A DNA stretch of 64,000 bases from Streptomyces sp. SAI-127 (GCF_029894425.1 NZ_JARXYJ010000001.1:6530501-6594500); one strand, 5' to 3'; positions 8,245 to 17,509 are shown, numbered from the stretch's first letter. Translations and numbers: made by a program. Notes: generated by a model from the letters alone, not told the origin.

Positions 8245-9633
8245 ATGAGCATGCATCGGCGCAAGGTGAGTGGCAGGAACAAGCTGATCGGCGGGGCGGT
8301 GGCCGCCGCCGTGGTCGGGGGTGGCGCGGTCCTCGTCACGGGTACCGCCCAGGCGGCCGGGGTCGGCGTCGCGTACACCAGGACCAGTGACTGGTCGACG
8401 GGTTACGGCGCGCAGTACGTCGTCACCAACAACAGCGGTGCGGCGGACAAGGACTGGACGCTGGAGTTCGACCTGCCGAGCGGATCCACGCTCGGTTCCC
8501 TGTGGAACGGGGAGTCCGGTGTGAGCGGGCGGCACGTCACGGTGAAGCCGCCCCGGTGGGACACCGACGGTCTGGCCGCCGGTGAGTCGGTCACGGTCGG
8601 GTTCGTGGTCAACGGCACGGGCGATCCCACAGGTTGTCGCATGGACGACGCCGACTGCGCCACCGACGGCAACGACACACCCGCACCCACACCCGAGCCC
8701 ACCTCCACGCCCACGCCCACCTCCACCGCATCCCCCTCGGTGAGCACCGGCTTCGCCCCCTACGTCGACACCTCCCTCCACCCCGCCTTCGACCTCCTCG
8801 CGAGCGCCGAGTCCACCGGCGTCAAGAACTACAACCTCGCCTTCGTCACCGACGGTGGCGGCTGCACCCCCAAGTGGGGCGGGGTCACCGACCTGGCGAG
8901 CGACGCCGTGGCCCAGCAGATCGGCGCGCTGCGGGCGAAGGGCGGGGACGTCCGGGTCTCGTTCGGCGGTGCCTCCGGTTCCGAGCTGGCCACGACCTGC
9001 TCCTCGGCGGACGCGCTGGCGGCGGCGTACGGGAAGGTCGTGGACGCGTACGGCCTCACCAAGGTCGACTTCGACGTGGAGGGCGGGGCGCTGCCGAACA
9101 CGGCCGCGAACACCCGGCGGGCGCAGGCGATCGCGAAGCTCCAGTCGGGGCACCCCGGACTGGATGTCTCCTACACCCTCCCCGTCATGCCCGAGGGCCT
9201 CACCCAGGACGGCGTGGACCTGCTCGCGAACGCCAAGTCGAACGGCGTCGAGATCGACACCGTCAACATCATGGCGATGGACTACGGGCCCGCGTACAGC
9301 GGAGACATGGGCACCTACGCCGAGCAGGCCGCCGCCGCCACCCAGGCACAGGTCAAGGGCGTTCTCGGGCTGTCCGACAGCGCGGCCTGGAACGCGGTCG
9401 CCGTGACGCCCATGATCGGGGTCAACGACGTGGCCTCGGAGATCTTCAAGGTCGACGACGCCTCCCAGCTCGTCACCTTCGCCAAGGCGAAGGGCCTGGG
9501 CGGGCTGTCGATGTGGTCCGCCACCCGGGACAAGCAGTGCTCCGGCGGTGCGAAGCCCTCGGCCGACGCGACCTGCAGCTCGATCGTCCAGGACGCGTTC
9601 GCCTTCTCGAAGGCCTTCGCCGCCTACAACTGA
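8245..9633 (+). CDS. Secreted chitinase-like glycoside hydrolase, CBM2 + GH18
   Basis: 462 aa from ATG 8245 (another ATG at 8251). It has a signal peptide with KLIGG...AQAAG cleavage around residue 38. A family 2 cellulose/chitin-binding module covers about 38-135 ('YTRTSDWSTGYGAQYVVTNNS', conserved Trp). A Thr/Pro linker follows ('TPAPTPEPTSTPTPTSTAS'), then a GH18 barrel from about 175. The catalytic signature is 'LTKVDFDVEGG' (DxDxE, Glu as acid). GH18 enzymes hydrolyse chitin with retention using the substrate acetamido group. It acts outside the cell. It lies downstream of the two-component pair and is followed by its own short hairpin. Confidence 0.92.
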   Translation: MSMHRRKVSGRNKLIGGAVAAAVVGGGAVLVTGTAQAAGVGVAYTRTSDWSTGYGAQYVVTNNSGAADKDWTLEFDLPSGSTLGSLWNGESGVSGRHVTVKPPRWDTDGLAAGESVTVGFVVNGTGDPTGCRMDDADCATDGNDTPAPTPEPTSTPTPTSTASPSVSTGFAPYVDTSLHPAFDLLASAESTGVKNYNLAFVTDGGGCTPKWGGVTDLASDAVAQQIGALRAKGGDVRVSFGGASGSELATTCSSADALAAAYGKVVDAYGLTKVDFDVEGGALPNTAANTRRAQAIAKLQSGHPGLDVSYTLPVMPEGLTQDGVDLLANAKSNGVEIDTVNIMAMDYGPAYSGDMGTYAEQAAAATQAQVKGVLGLSDSAAWNAVAVTPMIGVNDVASEIFKVDDASQLVTFAKAKGLGGLSMWSATRDKQCSGGAKPSADATCSSIVQDAFAFSKAFAAYN

Positions 9634-9634
9634 A

Positions 9635-9649
9635 CCCGTCGCCGACGGG
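9635..9649 (+). terminator. Hairpin after chitinase gene
   Basis: CCCGTCGCCGACGGG begins 2 nt after the stop codon and forms a 5-7 bp GC stem. No T-run follows, which is common for Streptomyces terminators. Confidence 0.45.
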
Positions 9650-9701
9650 GCTCTCGTGTCACCGGTAGGCAGGGATGTCGGTCACGTTTCGACAAATCGG
9701 G

Positions 9702-9740
9702 TCGATAGCTATTGACGCATGACCTGACATAACGCTGTCA
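9702..9740. promoter_or_regulatory. Two dyads upstream of the galactoside operon (candidate operators)
   Basis: The 200-bp space before the sugar-binding protein holds TCGATAGCTATTGA (9702-9715, central 8-bp palindrome ATAGCTAT) and TGACATAACGCTGTCA (9725-9740, perfect 5-bp arms, 6-bp spacer). The A/T-rich character stands out from the surrounding GC-rich sequence. No regulator gene is adjacent to this operon, so the cognate protein is probably encoded elsewhere. No LacI-type central-CG palindrome was found. Confidence 0.4.
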
Positions 9741-9833
9741 TTGCGCCACCGTGTTCGGTCAAGTTGATTTCTGGTTGATTACGACCGGTCTCCAAACCCT
9801 CCATGATCGAACCCCTGCCTTCAGGAGCCGTAC

Positions 9834-11138
9834 ATGCGTGACCTCTCGTCTTCCCTCCCCTCGCCCAGCCGCCGCGGTCTGCTCAAAGGCGTGGGCGGCG
9901 CCGCCCTGCTCGGGGCGGGCATCCCCCTTCTGAGCGCCTGCGGCAGCAGTGGCGGCTCGTCGGACCCCAAGACCGTCTCGCTGGGTTCGAACCAGTCGGA
10001 CGCGGTGCCGAAGAAGGCGTACGGGGAGATCTACACGGCGTTCACGAAGCAGTCCGGGATCTCGGTCAAGGTCAACACCAAGGACCACAACACGTTCCAG
10101 GAGCAGATCAACTCCTACCTCCAGGGCACCCCGGACGACGTGTTCAACTGGTTCGCCGGGTACCGCATGCAGTTCTTCGCGGCCAAGGGCCTCGCCTCCC
10201 CGATCGACGACGTGTGGGAGAAGATCGGCGACAACTTCCCCGACGCGATGAAGAAGCTCAGCAAGGGCGCGGACGGCAAGTACTACTTCGTGCCGCTGGT
10301 CACGTACCCGTGGGCGATCTTCTACCGCAAGAGCGTCTTCGCGCAGCACGGCTACGAGGTGCCCACCACGTGGGACGCCTTCGTCGCCCTGTGCAAGCAG
10401 ATGAAGAAGGACGGCCTGGTGCCGATCGCGTTCGGCGACAAGGACGCCTGGCCGGCGATGGGCACCTTCGACCAGCTCAACTTCCGCACCAACGGCTACG
10501 ACTTCCACGTCGACCTGATGGCGGGCAAGGCCTCCTGGACCGACGCCAAGGTCAAGACCGTCTTCGACCACTGGGCCGAGATACTGCCCTACCACCAGGA
10601 CGGCTTCATGGGCCGCACCTGGCAGGACGCGGCGCAGACCCTGGTGGCCAAGAAGGCCGGCATGTACGTGCTGGGCACCTTCGTGGCGCAGCAGTTCAGC
10701 AACAAGGCCGACCTGGACGACCTCGACTTCTTCGCCTTCCCGGAGATCAACTCCGCGTACGGGCAGGACACCGTCGAGGCGCCGGCCGACGGCTTCATGG
10801 TGAGCAAGTCGCCGAAGAACAAGGCGGGCGTCACCAAGCTCCTGGAGTACCTCGGCACCCCGGCGGCGGAGCAGATCTACCTCAAGTCCGACACCAGTGT
10901 GGTGGCCGCCTCCAACAAGGCCGACACCTCCTCGTACACGCCGCTGCAGAAGAAGGCGTACGAGATGATCACCGGCGCCAAGAGCCTGACCCAGTTCATG
11001 GACCGTGACTCCCGTCCTGACTTCACCTCGACGGTGATGCAGCCCTCGCTGCAGAAGTTCCTCCAGAACCCCAAGGGCGTCGACAGTCTGCTGTCCTCGA
11101 TCGAGCGCCAGAAGAAGACGATCTTCGCGTCCTCATGA
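9834..11138 (+). CDS. ABC transporter sugar-binding lipoprotein (galactoside operon)
   Basis: 434 aa. The N-terminus combines a twin-arginine motif ('SRRGLLKG') with a lipobox ('LLSACG', Cys near 36), so it is probably exported folded and lipid-anchored. The rest is a family 1 extracellular solute-binding fold with 'FQEQINSYLQGTPDDVFNWFAG', 'YYFVPLVTYPWAIFYRK' and 'GTFDQLNFRTNGYDFHVDL'. AGGAG at 9817-9826 region precedes the ATG. It overlaps the permease gene by 4 bp. Position next to GH36 and GH42 glycosidases suggests that alpha- and beta-galactosides are the ligands; this is inferred, not seen. Confidence 0.9.
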   Translation: MRDLSSSLPSPSRRGLLKGVGGAALLGAGIPLLSACGSSGGSSDPKTVSLGSNQSDAVPKKAYGEIYTAFTKQSGISVKVNTKDHNTFQEQINSYLQGTPDDVFNWFAGYRMQFFAAKGLASPIDDVWEKIGDNFPDAMKKLSKGADGKYYFVPLVTYPWAIFYRKSVFAQHGYEVPTTWDAFVALCKQMKKDGLVPIAFGDKDAWPAMGTFDQLNFRTNGYDFHVDLMAGKASWTDAKVKTVFDHWAEILPYHQDGFMGRTWQDAAQTLVAKKAGMYVLGTFVAQQFSNKADLDDLDFFAFPEINSAYGQDTVEAPADGFMVSKSPKNKAGVTKLLEYLGTPAAEQIYLKSDTSVVAASNKADTSSYTPLQKKAYEMITGAKSLTQFMDRDSRPDFTSTVMQPSLQKFLQNPKGVDSLLSSIERQKKTIFASS

Positions 11139-12118
11139 GCTCCCAGACCCCCACGAAGACCCCGGGGGCGGCCGCCGTGCCGCCTCCGGGGCCCGCATCT
11201 GCCCCTGTCAAGCGGGTCCGGCGGGGCCACCGGCGCCTGCTGACCCGCCGCGACCGCATCACGCTCGGCTTCATGGCCGGCGTGCCCACCGTCCTGCACG
11301 TGGCCCTGGTCTGGGTCACCGCCCTCGCGTCGATCGCCCTGGCCTTCACCAGCTGGGACGGCATCGGCTTCGACTCCATCAAGTGGGTCGGGCTGGACAA
11401 CTTCCAGCAGCTGTTCAGCGACAACCCGCAGTTCTGGCCCGCCGTCCAGCACAACGTCATCTGGTTCGTCGTGCTCATCCTGGTCCCGACGCCGTTCGGC
11501 CTGTTCCTGGCCGTCCAGCTGGACAAGAAGATCCGTTTCTCCCGGGTCTACCAGACCGCGTTCTTCCTGCCCGTCGTCGTCTCGCTGGCCGTGACGGGCT
11601 TCGTGTGGCAGCTGGTCTACAACCCCGACACGGGCCTGATCAACAGCCTGATCGGGGCCAACAAGCCAGGCCACTACATCGACTGGATCGGCGACCCGGA
11701 CCTCAACCTGTGGGCGGTGCTGATCGCCGCGTCCTGGCGGCACACCGGCTACATGATGATCCTCTATCTGGCCGGCCTCAAGGGCGTGGACCCCTCGCTG
11801 CGGGAAGCGTCCTCGCTGGACGGCGCCAACGAGTGGCAGACGTTCAAGAACGTCATCTTCCCCACCCTGCGCCCGACCAACACCGTCGTCCTGGTCGTCA
11901 CGATCATCGAGGCACTGCGCGCCTTCGACCTGGTCTTCGTCTTCAACAAGGGCGCCCAGGGCACCGAGCTGCTGTCGATCCTGATCACCAACAACATCAT
12001 CGGCGAGTCCAGCCGCATCGGCTACGGCTCGGCGATCGCGGTGGTCCTGCTGGTCATCTCCCTCGTCGTGATCATCCCGTACCTGATCTCGACCTTCCGG
12101 AAGGAGCGCAGCGCATGA
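11135..12118 (+). CDS. ABC sugar permease, MalF-type
   Basis: 327 aa with six predicted membrane helices after a basic N-terminus rich in Pro/Ala. The MalF/UgpA-type EAA loop is seen as 'REASSLDGANEWQTFKNVIFPTLRP' (about 225-250), the site that docks the ATPase. It overlaps the binding protein by 4 bp (ATGA) and the next permease by 4 bp, so the three are translationally coupled. No ATPase gene is present, as is usual in Streptomyces sugar operons that share the MsiK ATPase. Confidence 0.92.
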   Translation: MSSQTPTKTPGAAAVPPPGPASAPVKRVRRGHRRLLTRRDRITLGFMAGVPTVLHVALVWVTALASIALAFTSWDGIGFDSIKWVGLDNFQQLFSDNPQFWPAVQHNVIWFVVLILVPTPFGLFLAVQLDKKIRFSRVYQTAFFLPVVVSLAVTGFVWQLVYNPDTGLINSLIGANKPGHYIDWIGDPDLNLWAVLIAASWRHTGYMMILYLAGLKGVDPSLREASSLDGANEWQTFKNVIFPTLRPTNTVVLVVTIIEALRAFDLVFVFNKGAQGTELLSILITNNIIGESSRIGYGSAIAVVLLVISLVVIIPYLISTFRKERSA

Positions 12119-13008
12119 GCACCCCCACCGTCGCGCTCGGCGCCAAACAGCGCACCCCCCTGCGCCCGGCCCGGATCCTGCTCCACGTCTTCCTCGCCGG
12201 CACCGCACTGGCCTGGCTCGCCCCGCTGCTGTGGGCCGTCTTCGCGGCCCTGCGCCCCTACGGCGAGACCAGCGAGAAGGGCTATGTCTCCTGGCCGGAC
12301 ACCCTCAACTTCGACAACTTCAAGAACGCCTTCACCCAGTCCGACATGCTCCACTACTTCGGGAACACGCTGCTCATCGCGGTCCCGGCCGTACTGGTCA
12401 CCCTGCTGCTGTCGTCGATGGTCGCCTTCTACGTCAGCCGCTTCGACTTCCGCCTGAACATCTTCCTGCTGCTGGTGTTCACCGCCGGCAACCTGCTGCC
12501 GCAACAGGTCATCATCACCCCGCTGTACCGCATGTACCTGCTCATCGACCTGCCCGGCATCACCATGAGCGGCAAGCTGTACGACTCCGCCCTCGGCCTG
12601 GTCCTGATCCACGTGGCGTTCCAGTCCGGGTTCTGCGCCTTCGTACTGTCCAACTACATGCGCATGCTGCCCCACGAGCTGACCGAGGCCGCCCTGGTCG
12701 ACGGCGCCTCCGTGTGGCGGATGTACTGGCAGATCGTGCTGCCGCTGTGCAAGCCCGCGATGGCCGCCCTGGGCACCCTGCTGTCCATCTGGATCTACAA
12801 CGACTTCTTCTGGGCCATCGTGCTGATCTCCACCGGCGAGAACATGCCGATCACCTCGGCTCTCAACAACCTCTCCGGCCAGTACTTCACCGACCCCAAC
12901 CTGGTCGCCGCCGGCGCCCTGCTGACCGCGATCCCCACCCTCATCGTGTACTTCGTGCTCCAGCGCCAGTTCGTCAGCGGACTGACCCTCGGCGCCAACA
13001 AGGGCTGA
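12115..13008 (+). CDS. ABC sugar permease, MalG-type
   Basis: 297 aa from ATG 12115, overlapping the preceding stop codon. Six membrane helices; EAA loop 'TEAALVDGASVWRMYWQIVLPLCKP' (about 190-215); 'MAALGTLLSIWIYNDFFWAIVLI' typical of MalG/CebG-like subunits. It forms the second half of the membrane pore with the MalF-type protein. 26 bp separate it from the GH36 gene. Confidence 0.92.
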   Translation: MSTPTVALGAKQRTPLRPARILLHVFLAGTALAWLAPLLWAVFAALRPYGETSEKGYVSWPDTLNFDNFKNAFTQSDMLHYFGNTLLIAVPAVLVTLLLSSMVAFYVSRFDFRLNIFLLLVFTAGNLLPQQVIITPLYRMYLLIDLPGITMSGKLYDSALGLVLIHVAFQSGFCAFVLSNYMRMLPHELTEAALVDGASVWRMYWQIVLPLCKPAMAALGTLLSIWIYNDFFWAIVLISTGENMPITSALNNLSGQYFTDPNLVAAGALLTAIPTLIVYFVLQRQFVSGLTLGANKG

Positions 13009-13034
13009 CCGCCCTCACCTGAGAGAGAACCACC

Positions 13035-14348
13035 GTGCCCCACCCCTTCACCCCGCTCGCCTCCGTGCCCGTGGATCCCCGAAAGGCCCGCGTCCACGAG
13101 GAGGGCTGGCAGTCCTGGAGCCCCAGCGGCGCCTACGCCCTCGGCGACGAGCCGTACCGCCCGACGAACGACAACTGGGCGACGGTCTGCTACCGCCCGG
13201 GTGTCACCGTCCCCGAAGGCACCTTCCAGGGCGAGGGGCTGCTGGCGCTCGACCCGGGCGACGGATCGCCGGTACGGCTGTGGGCGGCGACGGACCCGCT
13301 GCACGAGGTCCCGTCGATCCGCATGGTCGCCGAAGGCTCCGTGGCGGAGGTCTGCGCCGACGGCCCGGTGAAGGAGTTCACGGGTACGGACATCCAGTCG
13401 GCGCTGGCCGAGTGGGCCGCCGGACTCGGGGTCGAGGCCCCCCGTCCGGCGCCCACCGTCTGGTGCTCCTGGTACGAGTACTTCACCCGCGTCACCGAGG
13501 ACGACATCCACGAGAACCTCCGTGCGATGGACACCCTCGACCTGCCCATCGACGTCGTCCAGATCGACGACGGCTACCAGAAGGCCCTCGGCGACTGGCT
13601 CACCCTCTCCGGCCGCTTCCGCTCCCGCGCGGGCATCGCCGACGCGATCCGGGCCCGGGGCCGTCGCGCCGGCATCTGGACGGCCCCCTTCCTGGTCGAC
13701 CCGGCCAGTGACCTGGCCGCCGAGCACCCCGACTGGCTGGTCGAGGACCTCGACGGAGGCTTTCTGCACGCCGGCCGCAACTGGGGCCACGACCTGTGCG
13801 TCCTGGACACGACCCACCCCGAAGCGGCCGAGTATCTGGCGTCGGTCTTCAGGACCCTGGTGTCCGAGGGCTACGACTACTTCAAGGTCGACTTCCTGTA
13901 CGCGGGGGCGCTGGAAGGCGTACGGCATTCCTCCGCGGACGCGCTCACGGCGTACCGCTCAGGGATCGAGCTGATCCGCGGGGCCATCGGGGAGGACGCC
14001 TATCTGCTCGGCTGCGGCGCGCCCGTCCTGCCCTCCATCGGCCTGTTCGACGCGATGCGGGTCAGCCCCGACACGGCCCCGCACCGGGGCCCCGAGGCCG
14101 ACGACTACAGCCAGCCCGGCCAGGACCCGGCCGAGTTCACCGGCGTCGGCCGCCAGTGGCAGCACGGCCGGCTCTGGGTCAACGACCCCGACTGCCTGAT
14201 GGCCCGCCCCGCCGTGGAGACCCGCGAGCGCTGGGCGGCCCATGTGGAGGCCACGGGCGGCCTGATGGCGTCCAGCGACCGTCTGCTGTCGCTGGACCAG
14301 TGGGGCGTGGAGACGACCCGGCGACTGCTCTCGGGAGACGCCCGATGA
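13035..14348 (+). CDS. Alpha-galactosidase, GH36/melibiase type
   Basis: 437 aa, shorter than the 700-residue GH36 enzymes that carry a large N-terminal beta domain. The catalytic barrel shows 'TVWCSWYEYFTRVTEDDI', 'DVVQIDDGYQ' and the nucleophile motif 'YDYFKVDFLYAGAL' (Asp near 287). A further 'MRVSPDTAPH' lies where the acid/base Asp is expected. There is no signal peptide, so it works on imported oligosaccharides. GTG start after a GAGAGAG purine stretch. Its stop overlaps the ATG of the GH42 gene (ATGA), which ties alpha- and beta-galactoside cleavage together. Confidence 0.87.
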   Translation: MPHPFTPLASVPVDPRKARVHEEGWQSWSPSGAYALGDEPYRPTNDNWATVCYRPGVTVPEGTFQGEGLLALDPGDGSPVRLWAATDPLHEVPSIRMVAEGSVAEVCADGPVKEFTGTDIQSALAEWAAGLGVEAPRPAPTVWCSWYEYFTRVTEDDIHENLRAMDTLDLPIDVVQIDDGYQKALGDWLTLSGRFRSRAGIADAIRARGRRAGIWTAPFLVDPASDLAAEHPDWLVEDLDGGFLHAGRNWGHDLCVLDTTHPEAAEYLASVFRTLVSEGYDYFKVDFLYAGALEGVRHSSADALTAYRSGIELIRGAIGEDAYLLGCGAPVLPSIGLFDAMRVSPDTAPHRGPEADDYSQPGQDPAEFTGVGRQWQHGRLWVNDPDCLMARPAVETRERWAAHVEATGGLMASSDRLLSLDQWGVETTRRLLSGDAR

Positions 14349-16333
14349 TCCCGGAGGGCATCGCCTACGGCGGCGACTACAACCCCGAGCAGTGGCCCGA
14401 GGAGGTCTGGGCCGAGGACGTACGCCTCATGCGCGAGGCGGGCGTCAACATGGTCAGCGTCAACATCTTCGCGTGGGCGCTCCTCGAACCCCGCGAGGGC
14501 GAGTACGACTTCGCGCGGCTCGACACGATCCTCGCCCTGCTCCACGAGAACGGCATCGCCGCCGACCTGGCGACACCGACGGCGGCCCCGCCGGCCTGGT
14601 TCTTCCGCCAGCACCCGCAGGCGCTCCCGGTCGACCGGGACGGCAGGAGACTGTCGTACGGCAGCCGCCAGACGTTCTGCCCGTCGAGCCCCGCCTACCG
14701 GGAGGCGGCCCTGCGGATCACCCGGGTGCTCGCGGAGCGGTACGCCGACCACCCGGCCGTCGTGATGTGGCACGTCCACAACGAGTACGGCTGTCACAAC
14801 GCGGAGTGCTACTGCGACACGAGCGCGGAGGCGTTCCGGGTGTGGCTGCGGTCGCGGTACGGCGATCTGGAAGCCCTGAACAACGCCTGGGGTACGGCCT
14901 TCTGGAGCCAGTGGTACTACGACTGGGACGAGATCATCCCGCCCCGCGCCACCGGTGCCGTGCCCAACCCGACCCACCAGCTGGACTGGCGCCGCTTCTG
15001 CAGCGACGCACTGCTGTCGCTGTACAAGGCGGAGCGGGAGGTGCTGCGGGTGGCCGCCCCCGCGGTGCCGGCCACCACCAACTTCATGGTGATGTACAAC
15101 TTCGACGCGCTGGACTACTGGCGCTGGGCACCGGAGCTGGACGTCGTCTCCAACGACCACTACCTGCGGTCCACCGACCCCGAGTCGGAGATCGACATCG
15201 CTCTCAGCGGCGACCTGGTCCGCTCGCTGGCGGGCGGCCCGTGGCTGCTGATGGAGCACTCGACGGGCGCGGTGAACTGGCAGCCCGTCAACCGGGCCAA
15301 GAATCCAGGTGAGTTGCGCCGAAACGCGCTGGGGCACGTCGCCCGAGGTGCCGACGGCATCGCCTACTTCCAGTGGCGGGCCGCGAAGGCGGGCGCCGAA
15401 CAGTGGCACTCGGCGATGCTCCCGCACGCCGGCACCGACAGCCAGATCTGGCGTGACGTGGTGGCGCTGGGCGCGGATCTGAAGGCGCTGGCGGAGGTGC
15501 GGGGCAGCACCAGCCCCGCCTCGGTCGCCGTCGTCTGGGACTGGAACGCCCGCTGGGCCCTGGAACTCCCCTCCCAGCCCAGCGAGTCGGTGCGCTACCT
15601 CGACCTGGTCCGCGCCTGGTACGAGCCGCTGTGGCGCTCCGGCGTGGCCGTGGACTTCGTCCACCCGTCGGCGGACCTGTCGCGGTACCGCCTCGTCCTC
15701 GCCCCCGCCCTCTACCTGGTCGACGACGAGGGCGCGGAGAACCTGACCGGCTTCGCGTCGGGCGGCGGCACCCTGGTCGTCGGCTTCCACAGCGGGGCCG
15801 TCGACACCAACTGCCATGTCCGCCTGGGCGGTTACCCGGGCGCCTTCCGCGAGGTACTCGGCGTCAGCACGGACGAACTGTTCCCGCTGCTGCCCGACCA
15901 GACGGTGGCCCTGGAGGGCGGCGGTACGGCGTCCCTGTGGTCGGAGCGGGTACGCCTGGCCGGCGCGGACGCCGTCACGTCGTACGCCGAAGGCCCCCTG
16001 GCCGGCGTCCCCGCGGTGACCCGGCACACCTACGGCGAGGGCGTCGCCTGGTATCTGGCAACCCACCCGGACCCCTCGACGCTCACAGGTCTGCTGAACC
16101 GCATCCGCGCCGAGGCGGGCGTGGCGCCGGTACGGGAGACACCGGCGGGCGTGGAGACGGTGCTCCGCAGGGGAGAGGACGCGGACTATCTCTTCCTGAC
16201 CAACCATGGTGAGCGGAACGCCGAGGTACAAGTGGCCGCGCAGGCAACCGAGTTGCTGAGCGGGAAGCGCGTCGACGGCGGCCGGGTGACGGTGACGCCG
16301 GGCGACGTGGTGGTGGTACGGGAATCACGCTGA
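14345..16333 (+). CDS. Beta-galactosidase, GH42
   Basis: 662 aa, the usual GH42 length. The start region 'GIAYGGDYNPEQWPEEVWAED' is characteristic. Acid/base Glu lies in 'VMWHVHNEYGCHN' (about 141) and the nucleophile Glu in 'GPWLLMEHSTGAVNW' (about 303). The cysteines in 'CHNAECYCD' match the Zn-binding cluster of the family. The C-terminal half contains the trimerisation domain ('VRYLDLVRAWYEPLWRSGVAVDFVHP'). It lacks a signal peptide and is cytoplasmic. As last gene of the importer-GH36-GH42 operon it would release galactose from beta-linked oligosaccharides. Confidence 0.93.
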   Translation: MIPEGIAYGGDYNPEQWPEEVWAEDVRLMREAGVNMVSVNIFAWALLEPREGEYDFARLDTILALLHENGIAADLATPTAAPPAWFFRQHPQALPVDRDGRRLSYGSRQTFCPSSPAYREAALRITRVLAERYADHPAVVMWHVHNEYGCHNAECYCDTSAEAFRVWLRSRYGDLEALNNAWGTAFWSQWYYDWDEIIPPRATGAVPNPTHQLDWRRFCSDALLSLYKAEREVLRVAAPAVPATTNFMVMYNFDALDYWRWAPELDVVSNDHYLRSTDPESEIDIALSGDLVRSLAGGPWLLMEHSTGAVNWQPVNRAKNPGELRRNALGHVARGADGIAYFQWRAAKAGAEQWHSAMLPHAGTDSQIWRDVVALGADLKALAEVRGSTSPASVAVVWDWNARWALELPSQPSESVRYLDLVRAWYEPLWRSGVAVDFVHPSADLSRYRLVLAPALYLVDDEGAENLTGFASGGGTLVVGFHSGAVDTNCHVRLGGYPGAFREVLGVSTDELFPLLPDQTVALEGGGTASLWSERVRLAGADAVTSYAEGPLAGVPAVTRHTYGEGVAWYLATHPDPSTLTGLLNRIRAEAGVAPVRETPAGVETVLRRGEDADYLFLTNHGERNAEVQVAAQATELLSGKRVDGGRVTVTPGDVVVVRESR

Positions 16334-16408
16334 CACGACCTTGCTGGCCGGGCAGGCCGCTCCTACCCTGATCGTCCGACCGTCCGGTCGTCGACAGGGG
16401 GAGCGGCC

Positions 16409-17509
16409 ATGGACCGAAGACCGTCCGACGCGGAGATCCTCGATGCGGTCGAGGCGTACGCCCGTCGGCGCGGAGTAGCCGACCGCCCGACCGGTCCCGG
16501 CGCCGAGGCCCTGACCTGGCAGGTCCTGCTGGACTTCCGTATCGTCCGGTCCGTCGAGACGCGGGGTGAGCGTCCGATGCGGGAGCCGGGCAGCCGGGAC
16601 GACCTCGCGAGCCGCCCGACGTACACCGCTATCGGCTCGCACCGGGTTCCGCCGCCCGACGATCCGGAGCTGTCCCGCACCTGGCTGCTGGTGCGCGGCG
16701 GGTCGCTCGGCGAGGAGCGGTGCGCGGACTGCGACGGCGGTACCAACAAGTGCGGAGCCTGCGGTGGGCGCGGTGTCCGTGACTGCCCCCGCTTCCTCGA
16801 CTGCCCCGTCTGCGAGGGCGGCCCGGACGCCTGCTGGGAGTGTGAGGGCACCGGCCGCTCGCGCTCCCGAAGGCCCCCGCACCGGCGGGCCGGGACGAGC
16901 CCGGCGGACCGGGCGGCCCGGGTCCGCTGCGAGCGCTGCCGTATCGACGACGTGGCCTGCCCGAAGTGCCGGGGCCGCCGCCAACTCGACTGCCCCGACT
17001 GCAAGAAGAGCGGCAAGGTGCAGTGCACCGCCTGCGCGGGCACGAAACGCGTCACCCACCAGGAGTGCCAGGGCACCGGCCGCTTCTCGGTGTGGACCGA
17101 GGGCTGGATCCACCAGAACCCCCACCGGGCCAAGGAACGCAGGCTCGGCCGAGTGGACCTCAGACGCGCGACGGGCAACACCGGCCACTGGCACGAGACC
17201 GTCCTGCGCAAGACCACCGACAAACTCCCGGACGACCTGGACGACTCCGACGAAGCCCTGATCGCCCCGCATCTGGCCCCGCGCAAGGACGAGGTGGCCC
17301 GCCGCGCCACCCTCCGCCGCCTCCCCATGGCCCACGTCCGCGTCCCCGCCGACCCGCACCGCGACTACTTCGCCTTCCCCTCCCACACCGGCATCGAGGT
17401 CACCTCCCGCCCCACGACGGAACGCGTCCGCTACTTCGCCGCGATCGCGGGCGCCTCGCTGACCCTGGTGGCCCTCGTCGCGGCGCTCGCGGTGGCGCTG
17501 CTGCGGTGA
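16409..17509 (+). CDS. DnaJ-type zinc-finger protein with C-terminal membrane anchor
   Basis: 366 aa. Residues about 1-95 are a soluble N-terminal region. From about 107 to 220 there are seven or more CxxC pairs in the CxxCxGxG style of the DnaJ zinc domain: 'CADCDGG', 'CGACGGRG', 'CPVCEGG', 'CWECEGTG', 'CERC', 'CPKCRGRR', 'CPDC', 'CTACAG'. The C-terminus is one membrane helix ('YFAAIAGASLTLVALVAALAVALLR'). No J-domain HPD motif is seen, so it is not a classical co-chaperone. The layout suggests a membrane-tethered zinc-binding scaffold with its body in the cytoplasm. GGGGGAG precedes ATG 16409. Confidence 0.82.
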   Translation: MDRRPSDAEILDAVEAYARRRGVADRPTGPGAEALTWQVLLDFRIVRSVETRGERPMREPGSRDDLASRPTYTAIGSHRVPPPDDPELSRTWLLVRGGSLGEERCADCDGGTNKCGACGGRGVRDCPRFLDCPVCEGGPDACWECEGTGRSRSRRPPHRRAGTSPADRAARVRCERCRIDDVACPKCRGRRQLDCPDCKKSGKVQCTACAGTKRVTHQECQGTGRFSVWTEGWIHQNPHRAKERRLGRVDLRRATGNTGHWHETVLRKTTDKLPDDLDDSDEALIAPHLAPRKDEVARRATLRRLPMAHVRVPADPHRDYFAFPSHTGIEVTSRPTTERVRYFAAIAGASLTLVALVAALAVALLR

